NCBI GenBank assembly: GCA_016704465.1
Contig: JADJAD010000013.1
Span: 1 to 64,000, forward strand
Reading direction: 5' to 3'
Source: Gemmatimonadota bacterium
Lineage (GTDB): Bacteria > Gemmatimonadota > Gemmatimonadetes > Gemmatimonadales > Gemmatimonadaceae
Length of the DNA stretch: 64,000 bases
The notes under the pieces were generated by a model. It was not told where the DNA came from and made no database searches. It was given only the letters and a program-made list of their open reading frames with translations. Shown one piece after another: positions 24,959 through 33,618 of the stretch (position 1 is its first letter; each line of letters starts with the position of its first letter). The translations under genes were made by a program, and so were the position numbers.

Positions 24959-26410
24959 TCACTTGATGCCGATCATCCCCTTGACCGATGCCGTGAGCTT
25001 GGCCGAATCGTAGCCCACCCCGGCGCGGAAGACGGTCACCACATTGCGAATGTCTCCCGGCGTGCGCGTCGGATCGCCCTTGAGCACGACGAGGTCGGCC
25101 TGTTTCCCGGCTGCCACCGTCCCGATGCGATCCTGCAGGCCGAGCACCTTCGCCCCGTTGGCGGTCATGACCTGCACCGCCTGCTCGGGAGAGAATCCCG
25201 CCTCCACCAGCAACTCGAAGTTGCGCTGGTCGGCGTAGCCGGCGATGGCGCTCAGGCAGCACGGATCGCTCCCGGCCGCCAGCATCCCGCCGGCCGTCGC
25301 GAAGGCCCGCTCGAACTCCATGTGCTTCCTGAACACCTGGCGCGCGACCGAGTCCTGCTGCGAGGCGGCGCGGTCGTACCATCCTCCCACGACCTTCGCC
25401 ACGTCGGGATGCAGCGCATCGAGGACCCGCTGGTCTCGCGGCACGCGACTCGGCGACGACAGCTCGAACACCGCCAACGTCGACGTCATCGCGACGTTGG
25501 CGGCGACCATCTCGCGAATGGTGCGCTGCACATCGGCGCCATTCACGTCGAGCCCGGCGAAGACCGCCGAGTCACTGGCTGTCGGGCATTTGTCCTTCTC
25601 CTTGCCCGGATACCACTCGGTGTTGGTGAGGAAGCCGTGCTCGAGGTTGTCGATGCCAAGGGCGACCGCCTCGCGAAAGCCGACGGAGCAGAGGTGCGCG
25701 GTGACCTTCACCCCGCGCTTATGGGCTTCATCGATCGCGGCGCCGAGTTCGGCGCGGGAAATGGTGGTGTAGGCCTTGAACCAGGTCACCCCCTCTTCGG
25801 CCCAGTACCGCACCACCCGTCGTGCATCGTCGGCACCGCGCAGCGGGTGCATGATCCCGACCCCACTCCCGATCGGCCCCTGCAGGTAGGGACCGGTCAC
25901 CACCACGTTCGGCCCGACCAGCTCTCCACGATCGATCGCGCCCTTGAGGTTGAGCTCGAGATACGAATCGGCGCTCCCGGTGGTGCGGATCGTGGTGATG
26001 CCGGCGCCGAGGAAGAGCTTGGGATAGCTCGTGAGCATCGGACGCAAGGAGCCGTTGACTGACGAGTAGTACATGTGGTCGTGGATCCCGACGATGCCGG
26101 GGATCACGGTATGCCCCGTCAGGTCGATGACCTGCGCCTCGACAGGCACCGGCACAGTCCCACTTGCCCCGACCGCGGTGATGCGATCGCCGGTGATGAC
26201 GATCGTCTGGTCATCGCGCGATGCGCGTCCCGTTCCATCCACCACGCGCGCGTGTGTCAGCACCACCACTGGCGCATCGACCGAGACAAACTGCCTGACG
26301 GCAGCGGCGATCGTGCGCGGTTGCCCGGCCGGTGTCGCCTGCTGCGACGCGAGCAGCATGGGGACGAGGAGCGCAGCGCAGAGCGTCAAGACGTTCGGAA
26401 CGACTCGCAT
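24959..26410 (-). CDS. Secreted amidohydrolase (imidazolonepropionase-like)
   Basis: 483 residues from ATG 26410. A signal peptide covers VPNVLTLCAALLVPMLLASQQ. The amidohydrolase barrel shows a full metal set: HxH in GIHDHMYY, the lysine in WFKAYTTI that is carbamylated in binuclear members, His in VTAHLCSVG, His in NLEHGF and Asp in AAGSDPCC. The sandwich domain is recognisable by VVDGTGRASRDDQTIVI and by LGLQDRIGTVAAGKQADLVVLKGDP. Family members cleave cyclic amides or dipeptides; this secreted type is often assigned to prolidase or organophosphate-acid-type activities, which cannot be decided here. Two more relatives lie at 43885-46373 and one at 59262-60770. Confidence 0.88.
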   Translation of the reverse strand: MRVVPNVLTLCAALLVPMLLASQQATPAGQPRTIAAAVRQFVSVDAPVVVLTHARVVDGTGRASRDDQTIVITGDRITAVGASGTVPVPVEAQVIDLTGHTVIPGIVGIHDHMYYSSVNGSLRPMLTSYPKLFLGAGITTIRTTGSADSYLELNLKGAIDRGELVGPNVVVTGPYLQGPIGSGVGIMHPLRGADDARRVVRYWAEEGVTWFKAYTTISRAELGAAIDEAHKRGVKVTAHLCSVGFREAVALGIDNLEHGFLTNTEWYPGKEKDKCPTASDSAVFAGLDVNGADVQRTIREMVAANVAMTSTLAVFELSSPSRVPRDQRVLDALHPDVAKVVGGWYDRAASQQDSVARQVFRKHMEFERAFATAGGMLAAGSDPCCLSAIAGYADQRNFELLVEAGFSPEQAVQVMTANGAKVLGLQDRIGTVAAGKQADLVVLKGDPTRTPGDIRNVVTVFRAGVGYDSAKLTASVKGMIGIK

Positions 26411-26435
26411 GGATCGAGGGGAAAGAGTCAAGGCG

Positions 26436-27903
26436 CTACTGCACGTCGAAGACGGTCATCATTCCCGCTCCGAGGTGTTCGGCAATGTGGCAATGGATCA
26501 TCCAGCGCCCCGGGTTGGACATTTCCACCAGGAGTTCCACGGTTTCGCCGACTGGAACGACTGCGGTGTCCTTCCACACCATGTTGTCGACGAGCGCGCC
26601 GTTTCGCGAGAGCACGAGGAAGCGCTGGCCGTGGACGTGAATGGGGTGGGCCATGGCGTGGGCCGAGAGCGGATCGTTGTAGAACTGCATCCGCACCAGG
26701 TCGCCGCGCGAAAAGCGCCAGTGTACATCCATGTTCTCCGCGCCGTTCTCGGCATCGCGCAGGAGCCAGGTCGTGCGTCGTCCCGTGACCGCCCAGTTGA
26801 CCATCGGCATGCCGTCGTTCCAGTCGGCAGCGACCGGTGTCCCCCACAGCATGGTGGCAACCGCGAGCGGGACGCTGTCCATGCGCACGCCGAGCGTCAA
26901 CGCGTGGGTGGCCGGTCGCGAGGCGAGCCGGCGAAGCGACGCAAACTCGTCGATTTCGTCACGGTTGGTGCGCAGCGTCGCGAACGACTCGCGAAGGTCG
27001 GGCACGGCCGGCGCGTCCAGCACCTGTATCACTCCCAGCGTGTCCACCTGCGGCACGAACCACCCGGCCATGTGATCGAGTGCCTGCACCCGACTCAGCA
27101 GCGGAACCGGACCTGCGCGATCGAACCGCACCTCGACGACATAGCGCTCGGCAGGTGCAATGACCGCGTTCGGCGTCCACGACTCGCGCTCGTACCGTCC
27201 CAGGTCGGAGCCGACCAGCTTGAGGGGGAGGGTGCCGAACGACAGGTTGAAGAAGCGCGCATTGGCCGCGTTGGTCAGGTGGAACCGCACCACCTCGCCA
27301 CGCGCCACCGTGAGCGACCAGCGCGGGTCGCCGTTGACCAGCGTCACGTTGCCATGTCGACCCGACAGGGCATGCGTGGGCGCCTCGCGGCCGTACGGGA
27401 CGAGCGCGCGCTCGGTGAGCAGCAGGTCGTCCAGCAACAGCACCTCCTCCCGATTGACCGTGCTCCAGTAGTTGCGTGCAGCCGGTGTGACCAAAACGTT
27501 GCCGGCCAGCCCGAGGTCCTGCTGGATGTCCTCGCGCACGTGGGGGTGGTACCAGTAGATCCCGGCGTCGCGAAAGTGCACGCGATAGAGGTACCGATCG
27601 CCCGGCTGCACCGCCGCCTGCGTGACGCCGACCGCACCGTCCGAACGGTTCTCCAGCCGGACACCGTGCCAGTGCACCGCGCTCGGCTGGTCGATGCTGT
27701 TGTGGAAGTCGACGAGGATCGTCGCGCCCTGTTGCACCTGCAGCAGCGGGCCGGGGTACTGCCCGTTGTAGCCGTACATCACCAGCGTGCGCCCGGCGAT
27801 CGTGCGCCGCACGATGCTCGCCTCCAGGTGCAACGTATCGCCACTCGCCAGGCGCACCAGTTCGCGCGGGCGGGCGAGTGGGAAGACGTTCGGATCCGCC
27901 CCC
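26436..27903 (-). CDS. Multicopper oxidase, catalytic cupredoxin part (frameshifted)
   Basis: This frame encodes three cupredoxin domains of a laccase-like oxidase. The four copper clusters are all visible: HWHG, WYHPHVR, HPIHVHGQ and HCHIAEHLGAGM, with the terminal Met as the likely axial T1 ligand. Such enzymes oxidise phenols, metals or bilirubin-type substrates and reduce O2 to water in the periplasm. The N-terminal segment with the leader lies in the neighbouring frame, and a run of six Cs on the plus strand (27899-27904) is where the frame changes; one base less gives PGSGADPNVFPLAR. The stop is 25 bases upstream of the amidohydrolase start, so the two form an operon. Confidence 0.88.
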
Positions 27904-28647
27904 CGAACCAGGGAGGAATGGCGACACGTCTGGCACGAGCGTGTGCGCCCCGGCCATCGGGCGCATCCAGCTCGGCATGGGAGGCATGCCCCAGCTGACC
28001 ACAGTGGAGGTGTCGGGTGCGGCGTGTGCGGCGTGCCCGTCCGTCGGGGGGCGCGTTGTTGCACCTCCCGGACGGCTCGCCTCCAGGTCGCGCACCGCAC
28101 CCGGCGTCGATGGCTGCAGGAGGTCTCGATGCGCGAGGAGCCGCACGCCGGGCGACGTGCCACGCAGCACGAGCCGCCCTTCGCGCGTCGTCGCGCGCAC
28201 CGACGGTTCGGCGCTGATGAGGATGCGATATTGCTCCATCGTGACCTCGCCGACTGCCGTGCGCCCGTTGCGCACCTCGCCCAACCGGATGATCGAGTCC
28301 ATGGACAGCGGCGTGGCCCAGGCGACGTAGCCGACGTAGGCGCCAAGTGTCTCGACCGGCGGCAACCCCTGGATGGTGATCACGAGCGAGCGTCGTGGCT
28401 TGCCATCGACCGTCACGCTCACGCCGAAGGGCGAGGCAACGGAGCGCAGCTCGACCCAGCCCGACGCCGCCGGCAGGTCGGGGGTGGCGATCAGCTCGGT
28501 GCAGTGCAGCTCGACAGCCGCGCGGGAAGGGTCGGCCGGCATGCACGAGCGCGCCAGCTGGGCGCCCGGTCGCGCGAGGGCGAGCACAGCGAGCAGGAAC
28601 GGGGAGGCGAGGGCAACCGCGCGGACGAGCCGGAGTGTGGGCGCCAT
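27899..28647 (-). CDS. Multicopper oxidase, N-terminal leader and extra domain (frameshifted)
   Basis: The start is ATG 28647. A signal peptide (LVRAVALASPFLLAVLALA) is followed by an extra ~110-residue beta-rich domain, roughly residues 45-165, with LPPVETLGAYVGYVAWATPL and GEVTMEQYRILISAEP. This domain is not part of canonical laccases; it reminds me of the anti-sigma-K (RskA) C-terminal fold, but only weakly. A His/Pro/Gly/Met-rich linker (DGHAAHAAPD, WGMPPMPSWMRPMAGAH) follows and could bind copper. At the G6 run the frame leaves the oxidase; the open frame continues to 26959 as nonsense. The gene is divergent from the permease at 28834. Confidence 0.75.
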
Positions 28648-28833
28648 GTGCCCTGCAGTCTACGGACCCCATCGGCGTCATGCACCCCCGGGCCGATCGG
28701 CGAGGTCGTGTTCGCGTGCTCAGAGCGCGACCGATGAGTGATCGGCCGCTCGCCGGTCTAACTCGACATACCGCTCTCCGGGCATCAAGATTCCCCCTGC
28801 CCGGAGTGGCGCCCCCCTCACCGAGTCCGTGCC

Positions 28834-31143
28834 ATGCTTCGTGCCGACCTGCGCTTTGCCCTCCGCTCTCTCGCGCGCTCGCGTGGCTTCGCCATCGCGG
28901 TCGTGCTCACGCTGGCGCTGGGCATCGGCGCCAACACGGCGATCTTCAGCGTGGTGCGCGGTGTGCTGCTGCGCCCCCTCCCGCACCGGGACGGGGACCG
29001 ACTCGTCTACCTGCGTCACTCGATCAACGGTCCCGGCGGCGAGAACATCCGCTTCTCCGTTCCCGAAATCCTGGACTTCCGGACCAGCGCCAAGTCGCTG
29101 GCCGGTATCGCCGAGTACTCGGGGTTGATCCTCACGCTGCAGGGCGAACGTGACGCCGTGCGCGTGAACCTCGGCCTCGTGACCGGGAACTACTTCTCCG
29201 TGATGGGGCTCTCCACCATCCTGGGCCGCGCGCTCACTGACGCCGACGACGGCACCGGTGTCCCGCCGGTCATCGTGCTCACGCGCGACTATTGGCTCAA
29301 GCGGTTTGGTGGCGACAGTTCGATTGTGGGCCGTCAGCTGCGCATCGACGGCCGTGCCGTCGAAGTGGTCGGCGTGCTGCAGGAGGCGCCGACGTTTCCG
29401 GAGCGCATGGATGCGCTGATGAACATGGTGATCAGCGAGCACCATACGAGCGCCATGATGGTGCACGGGCGCTCGCATCGCATGACCGACATGATCGCCC
29501 GCCTGGCACCGGAGGCGACCGTCGAGCAGGCGCGGAGCGAGGTGACCGCCATTCGCCAGCGCGTCATGCAGGAGTTTCCGGAGTCCTATGATGCGGGCTC
29601 GGGCTTCAAGGTCGCGGTGCTGCCCTTCCTCGACGTGCTCGGGGAGAAGGCGCGCCTCACGCTGTGGCTCCTGATGGGGGCGGCCGCATTCGTGATGATC
29701 ATCTCCGCGGCCAACGTCGCCAACCTCTCCCTGATGCGCGGCGTGCGGCGCGAGCACGAACTCGTGGTACGCGCCGCGTTAGGCGCCGGCACGGCACGAC
29801 TGCGCCGCCTGTTGCTGGTCGAGAACCTCGTGCTGACGTTCACCGGCGCCGCCCTTGGCCTGCTGCTCGCGGTGGGCGGCGTGCGCCTCCTCATCACGTT
29901 CGCGGAGCGCTACTCGCCGCGGGCCGGCGAGATCCGGATCGACGGGATGGTGCTGGGCTTCACGCTTCTGCTGAGCTTCGTGGTGGCCGTGCTCATTTCG
30001 TTCGCGCCGACCCTGGCGCAGGAGGGCAAGCTGGGGGCGCTCATCGCCGCGGGCGCCAACCGCATGAGCGGCGGGCTGCACCGGCAACGGCTGCAACGTG
30101 CGCTGGTGGTGGCCCAGATCGCGGTCTCGGTCATCCTGCTGACCGGCGCCGGGTTGCTCACCCGCACCATGATGCAGCTGGCCGACGTGCGGAGCGGGCT
30201 GTCGTCGGAGGAGGTGCTCACCATGGAGGTGCCGATCAGCGGCGGCGGACGGAGCGACGCCGATGCCAAAGCACTCTATGCCCGCATGCAGGATGAGATC
30301 CGCGGCATTCCCGGGGTGAGCGAGGTGGGCGTCGGGTCGACCATCCCGCTGCGCAGCACCGAGTTCCAGCTCGACATCAAGGCCGAGGGTCGCCCGCTCG
30401 CCGCGGGCGCCGCGCAGCCGCGCGCGGAGTTCCGCACGGCCAACCCCGACTACTTCCGCGCAGCGGGAATCCCGCTGCTCAAGGGGCGGGAGTTCACCAC
30501 GACCGACCGGGACAGCTCGCAGCGCGTGGTGGTGGTCAACCAGACCCTTGCCGCGCAGCTCTTCCCCGATCGCGACCCGATCGGGCAGCGCCTGGCCTGG
30601 ACCGGTGAAGTGCTGCAGTTCATCGGGGTGAGCGGCGACTGGCGCACGATCGTCGGGGTCGTTGGCGACACCAAGGACGGCGGGCTGGACGCGGCCCCGC
30701 GCGGTGTCGCGTTCATGCCGTTCACGCAGGAGGCGGCCTGGTCGGGAGGGCTGGTCATTCGTGCGGCGGCCAACGCGCAATCGCTGGTCGCTGCGGCGAC
30801 TCGGGCCGTGCGCGACATCACGCCGCAGGATCCCATCGAGAACGTGCTGACGATTGCCCAGATCCGCGACCAGAGCGTGGCACCTCGGCGATTGAACGCG
30901 GTCCTGGTATCGTCGTTCGGGGTGCTGGCCGTGCTCATCGCGGCGGTGGGGATCGCCGGGGTGCTCGCCTTCTCGGTGAGCGCCCGCACCAACGAGATCG
31001 GGATCCGGATGAGCCTCGGGGCCGATCGCGGGCGCGTGCAGCGCATGATCCTGGGCGAGGGCGGGGTGCTGGGGGGGGGGCGCTGGTGGTCGGGCGGGTC
31101 CTGCGCGGGTTGCTGTTCGGGGTGCCGGCGCACGACCCGCTGA
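28834..31143 (+). CDS. Orphan MacB/FtsX-type permease (ADOP-like), C-terminus frameshifted
   Basis: 769 residues as read. The order is an N-terminal TM helix (RGFAIAVVLTLALGIGANTAIFSVV), MacB-type periplasmic core, FtsX-like TM block (residues ~270-390), a second TM start (RALVVAQIAVSVILLTGAGLL), second periplasmic core, and a final FtsX block beginning LVSSFGVLAVLIAAVGIAGVLAFSVSARTNEIGIRMSLGA. This duplicated layout of about 800 residues is that of the permeases found mainly in Acidobacteria and Gemmatimonadota without an ATPase gene beside them; none is seen here. The last TM helix is lost to a frame change in a ten-G run (31071-31080). Reading on in the corrected frame gives ALVVGRVLRGLLFG... 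and ...GIEPVVAMRG, ending at 31250. Confidence 0.88.
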   Translation: MLRADLRFALRSLARSRGFAIAVVLTLALGIGANTAIFSVVRGVLLRPLPHRDGDRLVYLRHSINGPGGENIRFSVPEILDFRTSAKSLAGIAEYSGLILTLQGERDAVRVNLGLVTGNYFSVMGLSTILGRALTDADDGTGVPPVIVLTRDYWLKRFGGDSSIVGRQLRIDGRAVEVVGVLQEAPTFPERMDALMNMVISEHHTSAMMVHGRSHRMTDMIARLAPEATVEQARSEVTAIRQRVMQEFPESYDAGSGFKVAVLPFLDVLGEKARLTLWLLMGAAAFVMIISAANVANLSLMRGVRREHELVVRAALGAGTARLRRLLLVENLVLTFTGAALGLLLAVGGVRLLITFAERYSPRAGEIRIDGMVLGFTLLLSFVVAVLISFAPTLAQEGKLGALIAAGANRMSGGLHRQRLQRALVVAQIAVSVILLTGAGLLTRTMMQLADVRSGLSSEEVLTMEVPISGGGRSDADAKALYARMQDEIRGIPGVSEVGVGSTIPLRSTEFQLDIKAEGRPLAAGAAQPRAEFRTANPDYFRAAGIPLLKGREFTTTDRDSSQRVVVVNQTLAAQLFPDRDPIGQRLAWTGEVLQFIGVSGDWRTIVGVVGDTKDGGLDAAPRGVAFMPFTQEAAWSGGLVIRAAANAQSLVAAATRAVRDITPQDPIENVLTIAQIRDQSVAPRRLNAVLVSSFGVLAVLIAAVGIAGVLAFSVSARTNEIGIRMSLGADRGRVQRMILGEGGVLGGGRWWSGGSCAGCCSGCRRTTR

Positions 31144-31250
31144 CGCTGGTGATCGTTGGGGTGGTGATGGGAGTGGTGGGGGTGGTGGCGTGCTGGATCC
31201 CGGCACGTCGGGCGGCGGGCATTGAGCCAGTGGTGGCGATGCGGGGGTGA
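31144..31250 (+). other. Displaced C-terminal end of the FtsX-type permease
   Basis: In the frame shifted relative to the upstream reading, this stretch encodes a hydrophobic helix (LTLVIVGVVMGVVGVVACW) and the family's closing IPARRAAGIEPVVAMRG, followed by TGA at 31248-31250. It is the true end of the permease gene if the ten-G run is one base short or two bases long. Confidence 0.7.
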
Positions 31251-31540
31251 TCGTCTGGGGGCGTGTATAACCCTGCGTCGTCGTAGCGGCGCCCTACCGC
31301 CGAGGGAGACGGGCCGATGCGGTTCGCCGGTTGAGAAAGCGTCTGCTCGCTGCCGGACTCGGGGACTCAGGTCCGAGATCGGAGCATCTTGATGGATCCG
31401 ATTCCCAGGAAGTCGTCGTAGCGGTGGTAACCCTGGGAACCGTCTTGATGCAATTCGCCGGGGAGGTGTATGTTGGCAGCGCAATCGCGAGGAGTCCCGC
31501 GGTGCACCCGCATCAGACCTCCACTTCTTCATCGTACCCG

Positions 31541-32143
31541 ATGCCCGACGTCGCCCTGCGCCCCGCGCGCAACGACTCGGAACTGGTGTCCGCCATGGCG
31601 GCCGGGGACGAACGCGCCGCGGCAGCGTTTTACGACCGCCATGCGTCCACCGCAATGGCGATCGCCTTTCGCCTGCTGCGGGAGCGTGTCGATGCCGAGG
31701 CCGTCGTGCTGGAAGCCTTCATGCAGACCTGGCGGGACGCGGCGCGATTCGATGCGTCGCGTGGGTCGGCCGTGGGCTGGTTGCTGACCATCACGCGTAC
31801 TCGTGCCCTCGATCACCTGCGCGCGTCCGGCCGAGAGAGCAGGCGCACAGCGACAAGCCTGGACGACGTCGCCTCCGATCAGCTGGCGGCGCCCGAGCGG
31901 TCCGGACATCCCGGATACGACACGGAACAGGCGGAGCAGCGACGCGCGGTCGCCTCGGCGATGCGCACCCTTCCAGACAAACAGAGAGTAGTCATTGAAC
32001 TCGCATATTTCGCCGGACTCTCGCAGTCCGAGATCGCCGAACGGCTCGCCGAACCGCTGGGCACCATCAAGACGCGCGTGCGCCTCGCCATGATGCGATT
32101 GCGAGATGCCTTGCGTCCGTTCGCCGCGGAGTCGGGGTCATGA
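31541..32143 (+). CDS. ECF RNA polymerase sigma factor (SigK/SigL-like)
   Basis: 200 residues from ATG 31541; an in-frame ATG at 31448 would add 31 residues with no sigma-like sequence. Region 2 is seen in AAAAFYDRHASTAMAIAFRLL with VVLEAFMQTWRDAARF and GWLLTITRTRALDHLR; region 4 in LPDKQRVVIELAYFAGLSQSEIAERLAEPLGTIKTRVRLAM, a helix-turn-helix that binds the -35 element. It is followed with a 4-base ATGA overlap by its anti-sigma gene, so the pair is co-expressed. The 290-base gap upstream contains a short direct repeat that could be a self-regulated promoter element (see findings). Confidence 0.92.
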   Translation: MPDVALRPARNDSELVSAMAAGDERAAAAFYDRHASTAMAIAFRLLRERVDAEAVVLEAFMQTWRDAARFDASRGSAVGWLLTITRTRALDHLRASGRESRRTATSLDDVASDQLAAPERSGHPGYDTEQAEQRRAVASAMRTLPDKQRVVIELAYFAGLSQSEIAERLAEPLGTIKTRVRLAMMRLRDALRPFAAESGS

Positions 32144-32934
32144 GCGACTTCTCCCGCGACGAACTGCTCGACCTGGCGGCGGCGTACGCCCTCGGTGCCA
32201 CGTCGCCCTCCGAGACTGCGGCGATCGAGGCGTCGCTTCCGACGATGCCCGACCTGGCCGCTGAGATTTCGGCCTACACCGACGTCACAGTCACGCTGGC
32301 GCAGCAGCAGGCGATGGCTCCGTCGCCGGACGTGCGCGCTGCATTCCTGGACGGGGTCGGCGCATCGAAGCGCCGTTCACCCACACGTACGCCCGCCATC
32401 GCCGCGCGGTCCCGATGGCCCCTCGCCCTGGTGTCCGTGGGTCTGGCCGCATCGCTCGTCGTTGCGGTCCGGTACGCCAGCCAGGTCTCGCGCCTCGAGG
32501 GAGACGTTGCGGCCCGCGAGCGTGCGCTCGCGGGGGCGTCGGCCGAGGCGGAAAAGCGGCACCATCAGCTCAACCTCATCCTCGAAGGAGAGAAGGATTT
32601 GGTGGTCGTGCATCTCAAGGCCGCGGACACCACTGCCGGCCCTGGGGTGCAGCTGTTCTGGAACCAGAAGCAGCGCCTCGCCATCGGCCACGCCTTTCGC
32701 CTCAAGCCCGCTCCCACGGGACGTGCATACCAAGTCTGGTTTGTCGTCAGCGGCAAGCCCTTCGGGGTGAAAGTCTTCAATTCCGACCCGGATGGCCACG
32801 CCCTGTTCGAGGACTTCGCGCTTCCGGCGGTTCCGGACGGCGTCACCGAGGTGCTGGTCACCGAGGAGCCGTCCACCGGGTCGCCGCAACCGACGTCCGC
32901 ACCGTTCATGGGCGGGCGTGTGTCGGCGAACTAG
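32140..32934 (+). CDS. Anti-sigma-K factor RskA-like membrane protein
   Basis: 264 residues. The cytoplasmic N-terminus has DELLDLAAAYALGATSPSETAAIEASL, the zinc-free anti-sigma helix pair of the RskA type. One membrane helix follows (PLALVSVGLAASLVVAVRYA, ~residues 88-107), then a coiled segment and a periplasmic beta-sandwich with GRAYQVWFVVSGKPFGVKVF, the signature of the RskA C-terminal domain. It holds the upstream sigma factor at the membrane until a periplasmic signal (often redox or cell-envelope stress) triggers proteolysis. Overlap with the sigma gene supports a functional pair. Confidence 0.9.
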   Translation: MSDFSRDELLDLAAAYALGATSPSETAAIEASLPTMPDLAAEISAYTDVTVTLAQQQAMAPSPDVRAAFLDGVGASKRRSPTRTPAIAARSRWPLALVSVGLAASLVVAVRYASQVSRLEGDVAARERALAGASAEAEKRHHQLNLILEGEKDLVVVHLKAADTTAGPGVQLFWNQKQRLAIGHAFRLKPAPTGRAYQVWFVVSGKPFGVKVFNSDPDGHALFEDFALPAVPDGVTEVLVTEEPSTGSPQPTSAPFMGGRVSAN

Positions 32935-32955
32935 GCGCTGGAAGCAAGTCGGCGA

Positions 32956-33618
32956 CTAATCCGCTGCTGCCGCTCCCAGCCCTTGGAGAATCTGCGGGAC
33001 CTCGATGATCCGCGAACGCATGGGCGGCGACTCGACGGCTGCCACGAGCGTGTGGACCACCTGCGCGAGGGTCACCAATCCGAGTCGCTTCGCCGTGTGC
33101 CGGGTCGCCCCTACCTGCTCCCAGACCCAGTACATCGGCGCCAGGAGCAGCGGCCAGCGGTGACCGGGGCCAAGCACATACCACGGACGCACGATCGTGT
33201 GGCGTAGTCCGGACGCGACGAGCACGCGCTCGGCTTCGGCACGAGCCTCCTGATACGCTTTCATGACGGGTGCCGGCTGCGCGACGCTCACGTACACGAA
33301 GTGGCCCACGCCGGCGCGCGTCGCGGCCTCGATGGACGCGATGGCCGACCGAAGATCGACATCGACAAACTGACGCGCCTTCGAGGGCGACGGATGCGGG
33401 ACACCGACGAGCTGCACGAAGGTGTCGGCTGTCGCGATTCTCCCAACGATGCCGTCCACGGAGAACGGATCGCCCGACACCACGTCGCAGCCGGGGCTCG
33501 CCTTCCACTCCGACCCGGGGCGCACGAGCAGCCGGACGCGATGACGGCGCTCGAGCAGCCTGGGCGCGAGTGCGCGGCCTAGGTAGCCCGTACCCCCGGT
33601 GATGAAGACGTCGTGCAT
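32956..33618 (-). CDS. NAD(P)-binding protein, NmrA/complex I NDUFA9-like
   Basis: 220 residues from ATG 33618. The Rossmann start is VFITGGTGYLGRALAPRLLERRH with the GxxGxxG fingerprint. FVDVDLRSAIASIEAATRAGVGHFVYVSVAQPAP and YQEARAEAERVLVASGLRHTIVRPWYVLGPGHRWP place it among atypical short-chain dehydrogenases that lack the YxxxK catalytic pair in a strict form (here Y-Q-E-A-R). Such proteins reduce or isomerise small substrates or act as NAD(P)-sensing regulators. Its ATG overlaps the stop of the upstream flavoprotein (TGATG), so the two are co-translated and probably act on the same pathway. Confidence 0.82.
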   Translation of the reverse strand: MHDVFITGGTGYLGRALAPRLLERRHRVRLLVRPGSEWKASPGCDVVSGDPFSVDGIVGRIATADTFVQLVGVPHPSPSKARQFVDVDLRSAIASIEAATRAGVGHFVYVSVAQPAPVMKAYQEARAEAERVLVASGLRHTIVRPWYVLGPGHRWPLLLAPMYWVWEQVGATRHTAKRLGLVTLAQVVHTLVAAVESPPMRSRIIEVPQILQGLGAAAAD

